Notes: generated by a model not told the origin, from the sequence alone. A stretch of 64,000 nt of DNA from Saccharopolyspora_D taberi (GCF_039534165.1 NZ_BAAAUX010000005.1:62001-126000); one strand, 5' to 3'. Shown: positions 31,861-40,833, counted from the stretch's first letter. A program made the numbers and translations.

Positions 31861-33981
31861 GTGGGAGATCCGACTGGGGGAACGCACAACAGCGCGTCGT
31901 CGGCGGAAAACGTCGTCCAGGCGCAGAACGTGCATGGGGACGTGCACATCCACGGCCGGGGCCGCCACGTGGTGCCGCGTCAATTGCCTGCGACGGTGCG
32001 CCATTTCATCAATCGCACGGTCGAGCAGGACGCGCTGACCACGTTGCTCAAGGGTGCCGGCGACGACCACACGGTCCTGGTGTCGACCGTCGACGGCCTT
32101 GCTGGAGTGGGCAAATCGACGTTGGTGGTCCAGTGGGCCCACCAGATGCGCGAGCGGTTCGCCGACGGCGAGTTGTACGTCAACCTGCGGGGTTTCGACC
32201 CGGCCGCCGAGCCGATGACTCCGGCGGAAGCGCTGGCCGGATTCCTCACGGCGTTGGGGGTGGCGCCCGAGGCACTGCCGGTTTCCGAGGACGCCCGCGC
32301 CGCGCAGTTCCGCACGTTGCTGCACGGGCGCCGGATGTTGCTTGTGCTGGACAACGCGCGCGACACCGAGCAGGTGCTGCCGTTGTTGCCGGGGTCGGCC
32401 GGGTGCCTGGTCGTCGTGACGAGCCGCCAGCGGCTGGACGGGCTCATCGCGCACCACGGGGCGCAGCGGGTCGCGCTCGCCACGCTCACCCGCGATGAGG
32501 GGCGTCAGCTGCTGGCGAGCTACGTCGGCGCGGACCGCCTGGCCTCCGAGCCGGAGGCGGTCGCGGCGCTGCTGGACCACTGCGCAGGACTGCCGCTGGC
32601 GCTGACGCTGGTCGCTGTTCAGGCAGCGGCTGAGCCGGACGTGCCGCTGGACGACCTCGCGACGGATCTCCGCGACGAGCGCGACCGGCTCGATGCGCTG
32701 GACGCGGGTGGGCGGACGGGCATACGGGCGGTGTTTTCCTGGTCATACCGCACACTTTCCGCGGAGGCCGCGCGGTTGTTCCGGCTGCTCGGGTTGCCGA
32801 ACTCGCCGGACATCAGTGCCGGCGCGGCTGCGGCGCTGGCGGGGGTGGACCGGCGGCGGATCCGGCGAGTGCTGGCGGAGCTGTCGCGGGCGCACCTGGT
32901 GACGCGGCGGGCCGGGGATCGGTACGTCTTTCACGATCTGCTGCGGGCTTATGCGCGCGAGCGCGCTCAGGCGGATGATGACGAGGCCGAGCGGGTCGCG
33001 GCGGTTGAGCGGCTTTTGGATCACTATCTGTATGCGACTTATGCGGCGAACCGACAGTTGGCGCCAGGTCGGGATCTGCCTGACCTGGAGTACGTGGATC
33101 GGCAGCTGTCGAAGGAATTTGCCAGCTACGAGAAGGCTTTGGCTTGGTGGGACGCTGAATACGCGAGCGTGCTGGCTATCATCCGGCAGGCGGTGGCGCT
33201 CCGGATGTCCCGCGGGCCATGGCTCGCGCACGCCGCGTCCTATCCATTGAAACTGCGAGGTCTGATCGACGAGCTGAAGGCCAGCAGTACCGATGCGATC
33301 AGAGGCGCGCAGGAAAGCGGAGACCGCCCCGCGCAGGCGCGGCTGCTTGCAGACCTCGCTACGGCGCACCGGTTCCTCGGAGAATGGGATGCGGCTGTCC
33401 GATGTTGGCAAGCTTCCGCCGAACTGTTCGCGGACTTGGGCGAACACCGTTGGGTGGCCCTCAACCACACTGCGGTCGGAGAGGTTCTCGTTACGGTGGG
33501 GCGCTATGCAGAGGCGGCGGACTCGGCCCGGCGCTCACTACGAATGCAGGACGGAGCCCCTGCGATCCAAGCCTTGGACCACGGGTTTGCGGACACGGTT
33601 CTTGGACTCGCCTTGGCCCACCTGGGCGATTTCACCGCAGCATTCGCTCATCTGCACCGATCCATCGAGAACAGTTCCGATCAGTTCTTGATGGGCTACA
33701 CCTTGACCAACTTGGGCTCTGCCTACCTCCTTTCCGGGGATACCGAAAACGCGGTGAACGCATACCACCGCGCGGTCGAGCACCGCCGGAACTTGGGTCA
33801 CGCCTTGGGCGAAGCCACCTCCCTCACCAAACTCGGCGAAGCCCTCCAAGCCAGCGGCGACGCCGAGGCGGCCAGGGAAACCTGGCAGTCGGCCCTCGCC
33901 ATCTTCGAGCGCCTCGGCCATCCCGACGCCGAAGTCGTCCGCGCGCACCTCAACGCCCTGGACGCGGGAGATCCGGACTGA
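31861..33981 (+). CDS. NB-ARC/TPR STAND ATPase without a DNA-binding domain
   Basis: A 706-residue signal-transduction ATPase. The N-terminus is a short Asn/Val/His-rich stretch (AENVVQAQNVHGDVHIHG) found at the front of many actinobacterial STAND proteins. The NB-ARC core has Walker A GLAGVGKST (79-87), Walker B LLVLD (160-164), the sensor TSRQR and the GLPLAL motif, then a winged helix (YRTLSAEAARLFRLLGL). From about residue 480 there are five or more TPR helices. The AfsR-type winged helix or SARP domain is absent. GTG 31861 has GGGAAGGG upstream, and 31843 is possible. The TPR part (about 33000-33750) is visibly less GC-rich than its neighbours. The stop overlaps the next start (TGATG). 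Confidence 0.88.
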   Translation: MGDPTGGTHNSASSAENVVQAQNVHGDVHIHGRGRHVVPRQLPATVRHFINRTVEQDALTTLLKGAGDDHTVLVSTVDGLAGVGKSTLVVQWAHQMRERFADGELYVNLRGFDPAAEPMTPAEALAGFLTALGVAPEALPVSEDARAAQFRTLLHGRRMLLVLDNARDTEQVLPLLPGSAGCLVVVTSRQRLDGLIAHHGAQRVALATLTRDEGRQLLASYVGADRLASEPEAVAALLDHCAGLPLALTLVAVQAAAEPDVPLDDLATDLRDERDRLDALDAGGRTGIRAVFSWSYRTLSAEAARLFRLLGLPNSPDISAGAAAALAGVDRRRIRRVLAELSRAHLVTRRAGDRYVFHDLLRAYARERAQADDDEAERVAAVERLLDHYLYATYAANRQLAPGRDLPDLEYVDRQLSKEFASYEKALAWWDAEYASVLAIIRQAVALRMSRGPWLAHAASYPLKLRGLIDELKASSTDAIRGAQESGDRPAQARLLADLATAHRFLGEWDAAVRCWQASAELFADLGEHRWVALNHTAVGEVLVTVGRYAEAADSARRSLRMQDGAPAIQALDHGFADTVLGLALAHLGDFTAAFAHLHRSIENSSDQFLMGYTLTNLGSAYLLSGDTENAVNAYHRAVEHRRNLGHALGEATSLTKLGEALQASGDAEAARETWQSALAIFERLGHPDAEVVRAHLNALDAGDPD

Positions 33982-34292
33982 TGCGCAAAGCCCCAGAAGC
34001 GATAGCCGAAGTCGTCCACGAAGCGGTCGTGCTGATGCGCACGATGGCCTTCCGCCGCGAAGCCCTGTGCGACGTGGACTTCCCGGGAACGGACTACCAA
34101 GAGCAGATCCGCCTGCTGGCCGACCTGTGCGACACGTTGGTGCCCGGCCTGAAACCGGGCACCAACGCCGCCGCTGCACTTCAGTACACCTGGGACACCC
34201 GCACCGACGCGCAGCGCCGGTGGATCCGCGCCGCGCTCGCCAAGCGCGGGGTGACGCTCGAGGACCTCAACCCACCAGCTTCTCCGGTGTGA
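33981..34292 (+). CDS. Small unknown protein coupled to the NB-ARC/TPR protein
   Basis: A 103-residue protein I do not recognise. It is predicted mostly helical: an initial helix EAIAEVVHEAVVLMRTMAF, then DYQEQIRLLADLCDTLVPGL, and a last helix with DAQRRWIRAALAKRG. It has no transmembrane segment or signal peptide. Its ATG overlaps the TGA of the NB-ARC/TPR gene by one base, so it is translated by coupling and should be made in proportion to it. A role as partner, ligand or effector of the ATPase is inference from this. Its last 26 bases overlap the 3' end of the molybdenum hydroxylase gene on the opposite strand. Confidence 0.75.
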   Translation: MRKAPEAIAEVVHEAVVLMRTMAFRREALCDVDFPGTDYQEQIRLLADLCDTLVPGLKPGTNAAAALQYTWDTRTDAQRRWIRAALAKRGVTLEDLNPPASPV

Positions 34293-36468
34293 TCGGCAGC
34301 GACCGCACCCGCGTCCCGGTGGCGTGGAAAACGGCGTTGGCGATCGCCGGGGCGATGCCGATCGCGCAGATCTCGCCGAGGCCCTTCGCGCCGACGGGGT
34401 GCGCGTCCGGCTCGTCCTCCCCGACGAACAGCGCCCGCACGTCGCCGACGTCCGCGTGCACCGGCACGTGGTAGTCGGTCAGGGCGGGCGTGATCAGCCT
34501 GCCGGAGACCGGGTCGGGCACCAGCCGCTCGGTCAGCGCTCCGCCCGTCGCGAAGATCATCCCGCCGCGGGCCTGGTTGGTCGCGGTCCTGATGTTCAGG
34601 ACCCGGCCGCAGTCGAACGCGCCGACGTGCCTGGTCACCCGCACCCGGCACAGCTCGCGGTCGATGCGCACCTCCACGAAGTGCGCACAGAACGTCGCCA
34701 GGGCGAACGGGCTCTCCTCGGGCGGCGAGTAGCGCCCCTCCTCCGACAGCGCCCCGATGCCGTGCCGCCCGAGCAGTTCGGCGTAGGTGTCGCCACGCCC
34801 CGGCTCGTCCCGCGCGAACAGTCGGCCGTCGGCCACGTCCACCGCGTCCTCGGCGACTCCGTGCAGCGGTGAGCGCGGGTCGTTGACCGCCAGCCGGATC
34901 GCCGACGCGCGCACCTGGAGCGCGCCGAGGTGCACCGCGCTCCCCGTGCTGCCGGAGGTCATGGAGCCGAAGGTCGGGGCGCCCTGCGGAAGGTCGGTGT
35001 CGCCCGCCTCGATGGTCACCCGGTCCGTCCGGACCCCCAGCCCGGACGCCGCGACCTGCACCATCGTGGTGAGCGATCCACCACCGATCTCCTGTGTGGA
35101 GGTGCGCACCGCGGCCGTGCCGTCCGAAGCGAGCGAGATGCGCGCTGCCGCCGGTGCGGAGTGCTCGGCCCGGATGCCGGACGCCATCCCGTAGCCGATC
35201 AGGTCGTCGCCGTCGGTCATCGATCGCGGCTCCGGATTCCTCCGGTCCCAGCCGAACTCCCGCGCGCCGACCTCGTAGCAGCGCAGCAAACGCTTGCCGC
35301 TGAACGGTTTTCCGGTGTGCGGGTGCCGCTCCGAGTGGTTCCTGCGGCGCAGTTCCACCGGATCGATTCCGAGTTCGTGCGCCAGCTCGTCCATGGCGCA
35401 CTCCACGGCGAACTGACCGGGCGTGTCGCCGGGCGTGCGCATCGCCCCCGAGGTCCCGATGCTGACCTTCGCGACCCGGGCCCGCGCGTGCAGGTTCGGC
35501 ACCGCGTACAGCGCGGGCGTGGACTGGATGGCCGGTTCGTTCCGGTCGTCGGTGTGCGAGGTGGGGTTGGTCGTGTCGTGCGTGATCGCGGTCAGCCTGC
35601 CGTCCCGCTCCGCGCCGAGCCGGACCCGCTGGACCATCGCCGGCATGTGGCCGGTGCCGGTGAACACCTGCTTGCGGGTGATGGTCAGCCGCACCGGCCT
35701 GCGCACGACCTGCGCCGCCAGCGGCGCGAGCAGGGTGTGGCCCCACATGAACGACTTGTTCCCGAAACCGCCGCCGACCAGCGACGAGATCATCCGGATC
35801 GACTCGACCGGAATCCCGAACGCGGCGGCGACGGCGGGCCGGTGCGCGTGCACCGCCTGGCTGGAGTCGTGCAGGACCAGCCGCCCGCCCTCCCAGGAAG
35901 CCAGCGTCGACGACGGTTCCATCGGCGCGTGCGAGAGGTTGGACGTGCGGTACTCCTGGTCCACCCGGACCGGTGCGGCCGACAGCGCCGCCTCGGCGTC
36001 GCCGCGCCGGTACTCGACCGGGAAGCGCGCGGGGTAGGGCCCGGTCGGCACGTACGCGTTCGGCAGCGCCGCGTCGAGGGTCGGCACCGGCCGCCGCCAC
36101 TCGTAGTCGACGCGCACCAGCGACGCCGCGTGCTCGGCCTGGTGCAGCGTGTCGGCGACGACCAGCGCGAGGCACTGGCCGCCGTAGTGGATCTGGTCGT
36201 CGGCCAGCGGCAGCCTGCTTTCCGCGTAGTACGGGATGCTCGGCTTCCCCTTCCACTGTGGACGATTGAGGTGGGTCAGCACCGCCAGCACGCCGGGAGC
36301 CCGCTCGGCCTGAGCGGTGTCGATCCCGCGAACCCGCCCTGCGGAGATGGCGCTGGGAACCATCACCGCGTGCGCGCTGCCGTCCGCGCGGACGTCCGCG
36401 GTGTAGACCGCGCGCCCGGTGACCTTCTCGATCGCTTCCACCCGGGTGATCCCGGCGCCCTGCGTCAC
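34267..36468 (-). CDS. Molybdenum hydroxylase large subunit (xanthine/aldehyde dehydrogenase type)
   Basis: The molybdopterin-binding catalytic subunit, 733 residues. It contains GRAVYTADVRADG at the N-terminus, the cofactor motifs SLVGGGFGNK and MRTPGDTPGQFAVECAMDEL, QEIGGGSLTTM, and the C-terminal GAKGLGEICAIGIAPAIANA, whose Glu is the expected catalytic base. It resembles the PaoC/YagR group of periplasmic aldehyde oxidoreductases. GTG 36468 overlaps the stop of the FAD subunit (GTGA), so the two are coupled. It is the last gene of the three-gene operon. The substrate (aromatic aldehyde or N-heterocycle) is not decided by the sequence. Confidence 0.92.
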   Translation of the reverse strand: MTQGAGITRVEAIEKVTGRAVYTADVRADGSAHAVMVPSAISAGRVRGIDTAQAERAPGVLAVLTHLNRPQWKGKPSIPYYAESRLPLADDQIHYGGQCLALVVADTLHQAEHAASLVRVDYEWRRPVPTLDAALPNAYVPTGPYPARFPVEYRRGDAEAALSAAPVRVDQEYRTSNLSHAPMEPSSTLASWEGGRLVLHDSSQAVHAHRPAVAAAFGIPVESIRMISSLVGGGFGNKSFMWGHTLLAPLAAQVVRRPVRLTITRKQVFTGTGHMPAMVQRVRLGAERDGRLTAITHDTTNPTSHTDDRNEPAIQSTPALYAVPNLHARARVAKVSIGTSGAMRTPGDTPGQFAVECAMDELAHELGIDPVELRRRNHSERHPHTGKPFSGKRLLRCYEVGAREFGWDRRNPEPRSMTDGDDLIGYGMASGIRAEHSAPAAARISLASDGTAAVRTSTQEIGGGSLTTMVQVAASGLGVRTDRVTIEAGDTDLPQGAPTFGSMTSGSTGSAVHLGALQVRASAIRLAVNDPRSPLHGVAEDAVDVADGRLFARDEPGRGDTYAELLGRHGIGALSEEGRYSPPEESPFALATFCAHFVEVRIDRELCRVRVTRHVGAFDCGRVLNIRTATNQARGGMIFATGGALTERLVPDPVSGRLITPALTDYHVPVHADVGDVRALFVGEDEPDAHPVGAKGLGEICAIGIAPAIANAVFHATGTRVRSLPITPEKLVG

Positions 36469-37439
36469 GATTCCCCCAACTCGTTCAGGGCGCGCCGGAC
36501 CACCCGCCGCACCAGCTGGACCTTGTAGTGGTTGTCCGGCCGCGGCGCTGCGCCGAGCACCGCGGCTTCCGCCGCCGCGTCGATCCCGGCGGAGTCCAGG
36601 CGCCTGCCGGTCAGCGCCTGCTCCGCGTGCGTGGCGCGCCACGGCTTCGGCGCGACCCCGCCCAGCGCGATCCTCGCCGTCCGCACGACACCGTCCCGCT
36701 GGTCGACCGCCACCGCGGCGGACACCAGCGCGAACGCGAAGGAGGCGCGGTCGCGGAACTTCAGGTAGTGCGACCGGCGGGCGAACGGGACGGCCGGGAG
36801 TTCGACCGCGACGACGAGTTCGCCGGGCCGCAGCGCGCTGTCCCGGTGCGGGGTGTCGCCGGGCAGGCGGTGGAACTCGTCGATCGGGATCCGCCGGTCG
36901 CCGTCCGGCCCCGCGACCAGCACGACGGCGTCCAGCGCCTGGAGAGCGACCGCGAGGTCGGAGGGGTGCACCGCGACGCACGAGCCGGACGTGCCGAAGA
37001 TCGCCTGCTTGCTGCTGTCCCCGTCGATGGACGCGCACCCGCTGCCCGGATTCCGCCTGTTGCAGGGGAATTCCGGGAGCCGGTAGTAGGTGCAGCGGGT
37101 CTGCTGGAGCAGGTTTCCGCCGAACGAAGCCATGTTGCGGATCTGCGGCGAGGCACCCGACCGCAGCGCCTCGACGAGCACCGGGTACTCGGCGCGCAGC
37201 CGCGGGTCGTCCGCCGAGTTCGGGTGCAGCGCGCCGATGCGCACCCCGCCGCCGGGCAGCCAGTCGACGCGGTCGAGCCCGAGGCCGCTGACGTCGACCA
37301 GCCGGGAGGGTGTGCGCACTCCGTCGCGCATCAGCGTGATCAGGTCGGTGCCGCCCGCGATGACCTGCGCGTCCGGGTCGCGCAGCGCCCGCACGGCGGC
37401 GGGGATGCTCTCGGGCCGGTCCAGGTGGAAGGTCCGCAT
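36465..37439 (-). CDS. Molybdenum hydroxylase FAD-binding subunit
   Basis: The 324-residue FAD subunit. FAD contacts are in VIAGGTDLITLMRDG and ASFGGNLLQQTRC. After the latter comes an inserted cysteine cluster (RCTYYRLPEFPCNRRNPGSG, then C) like the segment that holds an extra 4Fe-4S centre in E. coli PaoB, and this sets it apart from ordinary xanthine dehydrogenase FAD subunits. The C-terminal domain (GGVAPKPWRATHAEQAL) is complete. It starts one base after the stop of the iron-sulfur subunit and overlaps the large subunit start, so the three genes are tightly coupled. Confidence 0.92.
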   Translation of the reverse strand: MRTFHLDRPESIPAAVRALRDPDAQVIAGGTDLITLMRDGVRTPSRLVDVSGLGLDRVDWLPGGGVRIGALHPNSADDPRLRAEYPVLVEALRSGASPQIRNMASFGGNLLQQTRCTYYRLPEFPCNRRNPGSGCASIDGDSSKQAIFGTSGSCVAVHPSDLAVALQALDAVVLVAGPDGDRRIPIDEFHRLPGDTPHRDSALRPGELVVAVELPAVPFARRSHYLKFRDRASFAFALVSAAVAVDQRDGVVRTARIALGGVAPKPWRATHAEQALTGRRLDSAGIDAAAEAAVLGAAPRPDNHYKVQLVRRVVRRALNELGES

Positions 37440-37440
37440 C

Positions 37441-38043
37441 TCACACCTGCCCGCGGGCGTCGCGGATGGCGGCGGTGATGTTCGGGTAGGCCGCGCAGCG
37501 GCACAGGTTGCCGCTCATCAGCTCGGGGATCTCGGCGTCCGGCACGGCGGGGTTCTCCGCGAGCAGCCCCACCGCCGAGACGATCTGGCCGGAAGTGCAG
37601 AAGCCGCACTGGAAACCGTCGTGCTCGACGAACGCGCGCTGCACCGGGTGCAGCTGGTCACCGTCGGCGAGCCCTTCGATGGTGGTGATCTCGCGGCCCT
37701 CGTAGCGGGTCGCGATGGTCAGGCAGGACAGCGACCTGCGGCCGTCGACGAGGACCGTGCAGGCCCCGCAGGCGCCCTGGTTGCAGCCCTTCTTGGTGCC
37801 GGTCAGGCCGATCCGCTCGCGCAGCACGTCGAGCAGGCTCGCCCGGGTGTCGACGTCGGTGGTGCGGGCGACGCCGTTGATCGTCAAGGTGATCTTGCTC
37901 GTCTCGGGCGGGGGAGCCGGTGGGGCGGCGCTCGCGCTCCCCAGCGCGGACGCGCCCGCCAGCCCCGCACCCGCCGACAGGCCACCGGCGAGGAACGCCC
38001 GGCGGCTCGGGAGGTGCGATGAGGTGTGCTTTCTCGGGGTCAA
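37441..38043 (-). CDS. Molybdenum hydroxylase 2Fe-2S subunit with Tat signal
   Basis: A 200-residue iron-sulfur subunit. The N-terminus SRRAFLAGGLSAGAGLAG is a twin-arginine signal, so the folded complex is exported, as for E. coli PaoABC. The plant-ferredoxin-type cluster is bound by CNQGACGAC plus a following Cys, and the second by CGFCTSGQ and LCRCAAYP. The start is a TTG at 38043, supported by AAGGAGG six bases upstream. No ATG or GTG fits. It is the first gene of the operon and lies just behind an 18-bp palindrome. Confidence 0.9.
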   Translation of the reverse strand: MTPRKHTSSHLPSRRAFLAGGLSAGAGLAGASALGSASAAPPAPPPETSKITLTINGVARTTDVDTRASLLDVLRERIGLTGTKKGCNQGACGACTVLVDGRRSLSCLTIATRYEGREITTIEGLADGDQLHPVQRAFVEHDGFQCGFCTSGQIVSAVGLLAENPAVPDAEIPELMSGNLCRCAAYPNITAAIRDARGQV

Positions 38044-38054
38044 TGCTCGCCTCC

Positions 38055-38072
38055 TTGACAGAGTTCTGTCAA
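38055..38072. promoter_or_regulatory. 18-bp perfect palindrome between MarR and hydroxylase operon
   Basis: TTGACAGA and TCTGTCAA flank a two-base centre. It touches the ribosome site of the iron-sulfur subunit gene and lies about 35 bases from the MarR start, the expected place for a MarR operator controlling both directions. Confidence 0.65.
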
Positions 38073-38106
38073 AGGCCAGTATTCGATAGAGGAGTAAAAT
38101 CCTGGT

Positions 38107-38589
38107 ATGGAAATGCCCCCGGAGGAACGTCTCGGCTTCCACCTCAAGCGCGTCGAGCAGGAGCTGATCGCGCTGAAGACCGCGGCGATCAAACCGAGCG
38201 GGCTGACCGTTCCGCAGTACTCGGCCCTGGTCGCGCTGGCCGCGCACCCGGGTGCGACCGCCGCCGCGCTCGCCCGGTTCGGCAAGGTCACACCGCAGAC
38301 GATGGCGACCACGCTCGCCAACCTGGAGTCCAAGGGCCTGGTCACGCGCAAGCCGGACCCGTACCACCTGAACTCGACGCAGGTGGAGATCACGCCGGAG
38401 GGTCGGCGGGCGCTCAAGATCGCCGACCGCGCGGCGGTGACGATCGAGCGGACGCTCGGCGACGCCTTCAGCGCCGAGGAGCGCGACGCGCTGCGCGACC
38501 TGCTGGCGCGCTGCTCGGCGTCGCTCCAGGCGCAGGCGCGGGAGGTCGACGGCGCGGAGGCGGCGCTGAAGCCTTTCCGGCTGGGCTAG
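38107..38589 (+). CDS. MarR-family regulator
   Basis: A 160-residue winged-helix regulator. The DNA-binding core is ALARFGKVTPQTMATTLANL, followed by the wing GLVTRKPDPYHLNSTQVEIT. Helices at both ends form the dimer interface. TAAAAT (38095-38100) lies six bases before the ATG, a leaderless start. It is divergent from the molybdenum hydroxylase operon, and the palindrome at 38055-38072 between them is its probable binding site. The ligand may be the hydroxylase substrate or product. Confidence 0.9.
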   Translation: MEMPPEERLGFHLKRVEQELIALKTAAIKPSGLTVPQYSALVALAAHPGATAAALARFGKVTPQTMATTLANLESKGLVTRKPDPYHLNSTQVEITPEGRRALKIADRAAVTIERTLGDAFSAEERDALRDLLARCSASLQAQAREVDGAEAALKPFRLG

Positions 38590-38649
38590 GGGTTGCCGGA
38601 AGCGGCGCGGCCGCTTAGCCCACGCACGCAACTGGCACCGCCGCGGGTT

Positions 38650-38733
38650 CTCAGGTGTTCGCTGGCGAGGACAGCTTTTTCCGTCGTATGGACATACGTC
38701 GGAAAAAGTTACCGCAGCCAGCGGGCACCTGAG
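38650..38733. terminator. Large imperfect inverted repeat, probable bidirectional terminator
   Basis: The arms pair in three blocks: CTCAGGTG/CACCTGAG, GCTGGC/GCCAGC and a 16-bp inner block CTTTTTCCGtCGTATG/CATACGtCGGAAAAAG with one mismatch, around a two-base centre. It lies between convergent genes, so termination is the simplest role. The length is unusual. Confidence 0.6.
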
Positions 38734-38782
38734 GTTCCGCCACCGGCACCGCTGTGCAAGACGACCCGACGTTCAGAAAAGC

Positions 38783-39754
38783 TCAGCACTCGGACCTGTA
38801 GAAGTAGTGCTGCTGAGCGTCCATCGACTCCCGCGTGATCGCGATGGTGCCGGTCTTGGTCTCGCGCTGCACCGGCTCGCCCTTGATGGCCGCGATGGCG
38901 TTCTTCACGCCCTCCCGGCCGATGCCTGCCGGGTCCTGGGCGATCAGCGCCTGCACGCGCCCGTTGCGCAGGTCTTCGACCTGCTTCGGGCTGGCGTCGA
39001 AGCCCACCAGCTGAACCTGGCCGGAGCGGCCGGCGTTGTCCAGCGCGGTGCCCGCGCCCTCGCCGGTGTTGAGGTTCGTGCCGAAGACGCCCACCAGGTC
39101 CGGGTTCGCCGCGAGGGTGGCCGAGACGATCTGGGCCGCCGTGGCGGGCTCGTTCTCGGTGTACTGGGTCGGCAGCAGCCGCAGGTTCGGGTGCTTGGCG
39201 ATCTCCTCCTCGAAGCCCTGCGCGCGCTCGTCGGTGGTGGAGGTGCCCGCCTTGGTGTTCAGCGCCAGCACCGAGCCCGGCCGGTCGCCGACCAGCTTCG
39301 ACAGCGTCTCGGCCGCCAGCTTGCCGCCCGCGTAGTTCGACGACGACAGCGAGGCCGAGGCGATCGAGCGGTCCTCCAGCGCCGTGTCGACCTCGACGAC
39401 CTTCACCCCGTTGTTCTTGGCCTGCTGCAACGGCGCGGCCAGGGCCTTGTCGTCGGCCGGCGCGATGATCACCGCGCCGGGCTTGGTGCCGATGATGCCG
39501 GTGAGCATCTGGGACTGCTCGGCCTGCTCGAACTTCTCCGGCGCCTGGGCGTTGAGCTGGTAGCCCGCCGCCGCGGCCTCCGCCTTGGCCGCGCACTCCA
39601 GCGACACGTAGAACGGCTCACCGCGCATCCCGGTCAGCAGAGCCAGGTTCTTGTTGTTCGGGTCGGTGCCGCCGCCACCGGTGTCGCCGATCTGACCCGA
39701 ACCGCAGCCTGCCAGCAGCAGCGCGGCCGCGACCGCCAGGACCTGCTTCTTCAT
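38783..39754 (-). CDS. Sugar ABC transporter substrate-binding lipoprotein
   Basis: A 323-residue periplasmic-binding-protein-like lipoprotein of the ribose/fructose (CUT2) class. The signal peptide ends in the lipobox LLAGC (Cys 17). The mature protein has the two-lobe pattern, including IIGTKPGAVIIAPADDKALA, TDERAQGFEEEIAKHPN and VGVFGTNLNTGEGAG. ATG 39754 has GGAGGTAGTG upstream. It is the last gene of lacI-manA-ATPase-permease-binding protein, 44 bases after the permease. FrcB-like fructose/mannose binding is the best guess given manA in the operon. Confidence 0.9.
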   Translation of the reverse strand: MKKQVLAVAAALLLAGCGSGQIGDTGGGGTDPNNKNLALLTGMRGEPFYVSLECAAKAEAAAAGYQLNAQAPEKFEQAEQSQMLTGIIGTKPGAVIIAPADDKALAAPLQQAKNNGVKVVEVDTALEDRSIASASLSSSNYAGGKLAAETLSKLVGDRPGSVLALNTKAGTSTTDERAQGFEEEIAKHPNLRLLPTQYTENEPATAAQIVSATLAANPDLVGVFGTNLNTGEGAGTALDNAGRSGQVQLVGFDASPKQVEDLRNGRVQALIAQDPAGIGREGVKNAIAAIKGEPVQRETKTGTIAITRESMDAQQHYFYRSEC

Positions 39755-39798
39755 CACTACCTCCACACGCCGTTGTGCCGAAAGTCGTCAGCCGCTGA

Positions 39799-40833
39799 TC
39801 ACCGGCTGTTGCGCGCCCGCCGCCGTCGCTGGTCCATCCAGACCGCGGCGACCAGGACCGCACCGACCGCGATGGGCTGCCAGAACGGCCGGACCCCGGC
39901 CATCACGAACCCGGTGTCGAGCACGGCCGGGATGAACACGCCGATCACGCTGCCCAGGACCGTGCCGATGCCGCCGAACAGGCTGGTGCCGCCGAGCACC
40001 ACCGCGGCGATCGCGTTCAGGTTGTCGTTGCTGTGCCCGCTGATCGTGGTGGTGCCGAAGTAGGCCAGGGACATGAACCCGGCCAGTCCCGCCAGCACCC
40101 CGGTCAGCGCGTAGACCGCGACCAGGTGCCGGGTGACCCGGATCCCCGACCGCCGGGCCGCCTCGGCGTTGGAGCCGATCGCGTAGGTGTGGCGGCCGAA
40201 CGCCGTGGTGTGCAGCAGCCACCCGGCCAGCAGCGTGATCACCACCGCGAGGATCACCAGGTTCGGCACCACGCCGAAGGAGGTGCCGGTGCCCAGCGTC
40301 GTGCGCAGGACGGCGGGCACGGTCCGCACGTCGATGCCGTTGGTGAGCAGCTGCGCCGCGCCCAGCGCCGCCCCGAACGAACCGAGCGTCACGATCAGCG
40401 CCGGAACCCTGGCCACGGCGACCAGGATCCCGTTGAGCAGCCCCCACGCCGCGCCGCCGAGCAGCGACACGACGAGACCGGCCGCGATCACGCCCCAGCC
40501 CGCGTGCGTGGAGTCGCCACCGCTGAGCGCCTCCATCGTCTGCGCCGAGACCACCCCGGCGAAGACCAGCACCGAGCCGACCGACAGGTCGATCCCGGAC
40601 GTGATGATCACGAACGTCATCCCGACCGCCAGCATCAGCAGCGGCGCGGCCTGCACCAGCAGGGTCTGGACGTTGAACAGGGTGGGGAAGGCGTCCGGCC
40701 GGATGGCGCTGAACAGCACGCACAGCGCGACCAGCACCAGCCCGGTCCAGAGCGTGTTGGAGCCCGCCAGCCGCGCCCCGACGCCCTTGGGTTCGTTCTC
40801 CACAGTGGACTGGATCTCGGTCGGGGTGGCCAT
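39799..40833 (-). CDS. Sugar ABC transporter permease (CUT2)
   Basis: A 344-residue permease with eight to ten helices. Typical CUT2 stretches are MTFVIITSGIDLSVGSVL, LNGILVAVARVPALIVTLG and NLNAIAAVVLGGTSLFGGIG. One permease gene is enough because it forms a homodimer in this class. Its ATG overlaps the stop of the ATPase gene by one base, so translation is coupled. Role: the membrane channel for the hexose bound by the downstream lipoprotein. Confidence 0.92.
   Translation of the reverse strand: MATPTEIQSTVENEPKGVGARLAGSNTLWTGLVLVALCVLFSAIRPDAFPTLFNVQTLLVQAAPLLMLAVGMTFVIITSGIDLSVGSVLVFAGVVSAQTMEALSGGDSTHAGWGVIAAGLVVSLLGGAAWGLLNGILVAVARVPALIVTLGSFGAALGAAQLLTNGIDVRTVPAVLRTTLGTGTSFGVVPNLVILAVVITLLAGWLLHTTAFGRHTYAIGSNAEAARRSGIRVTRHLVAVYALTGVLAGLAGFMSLAYFGTTTISGHSNDNLNAIAAVVLGGTSLFGGIGTVLGSVIGVFIPAVLDTGFVMAGVRPFWQPIAVGAVLVAAVWMDQRRRRARNSR

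Noticed and set aside
31861..33981. NB-ARC/TPR protein as an AfsR-type transcription factor
   Set aside because: The N-terminal winged-helix and BTAD parts of AfsR/SARP proteins are absent. Only the ATPase and TPR parts are shared.
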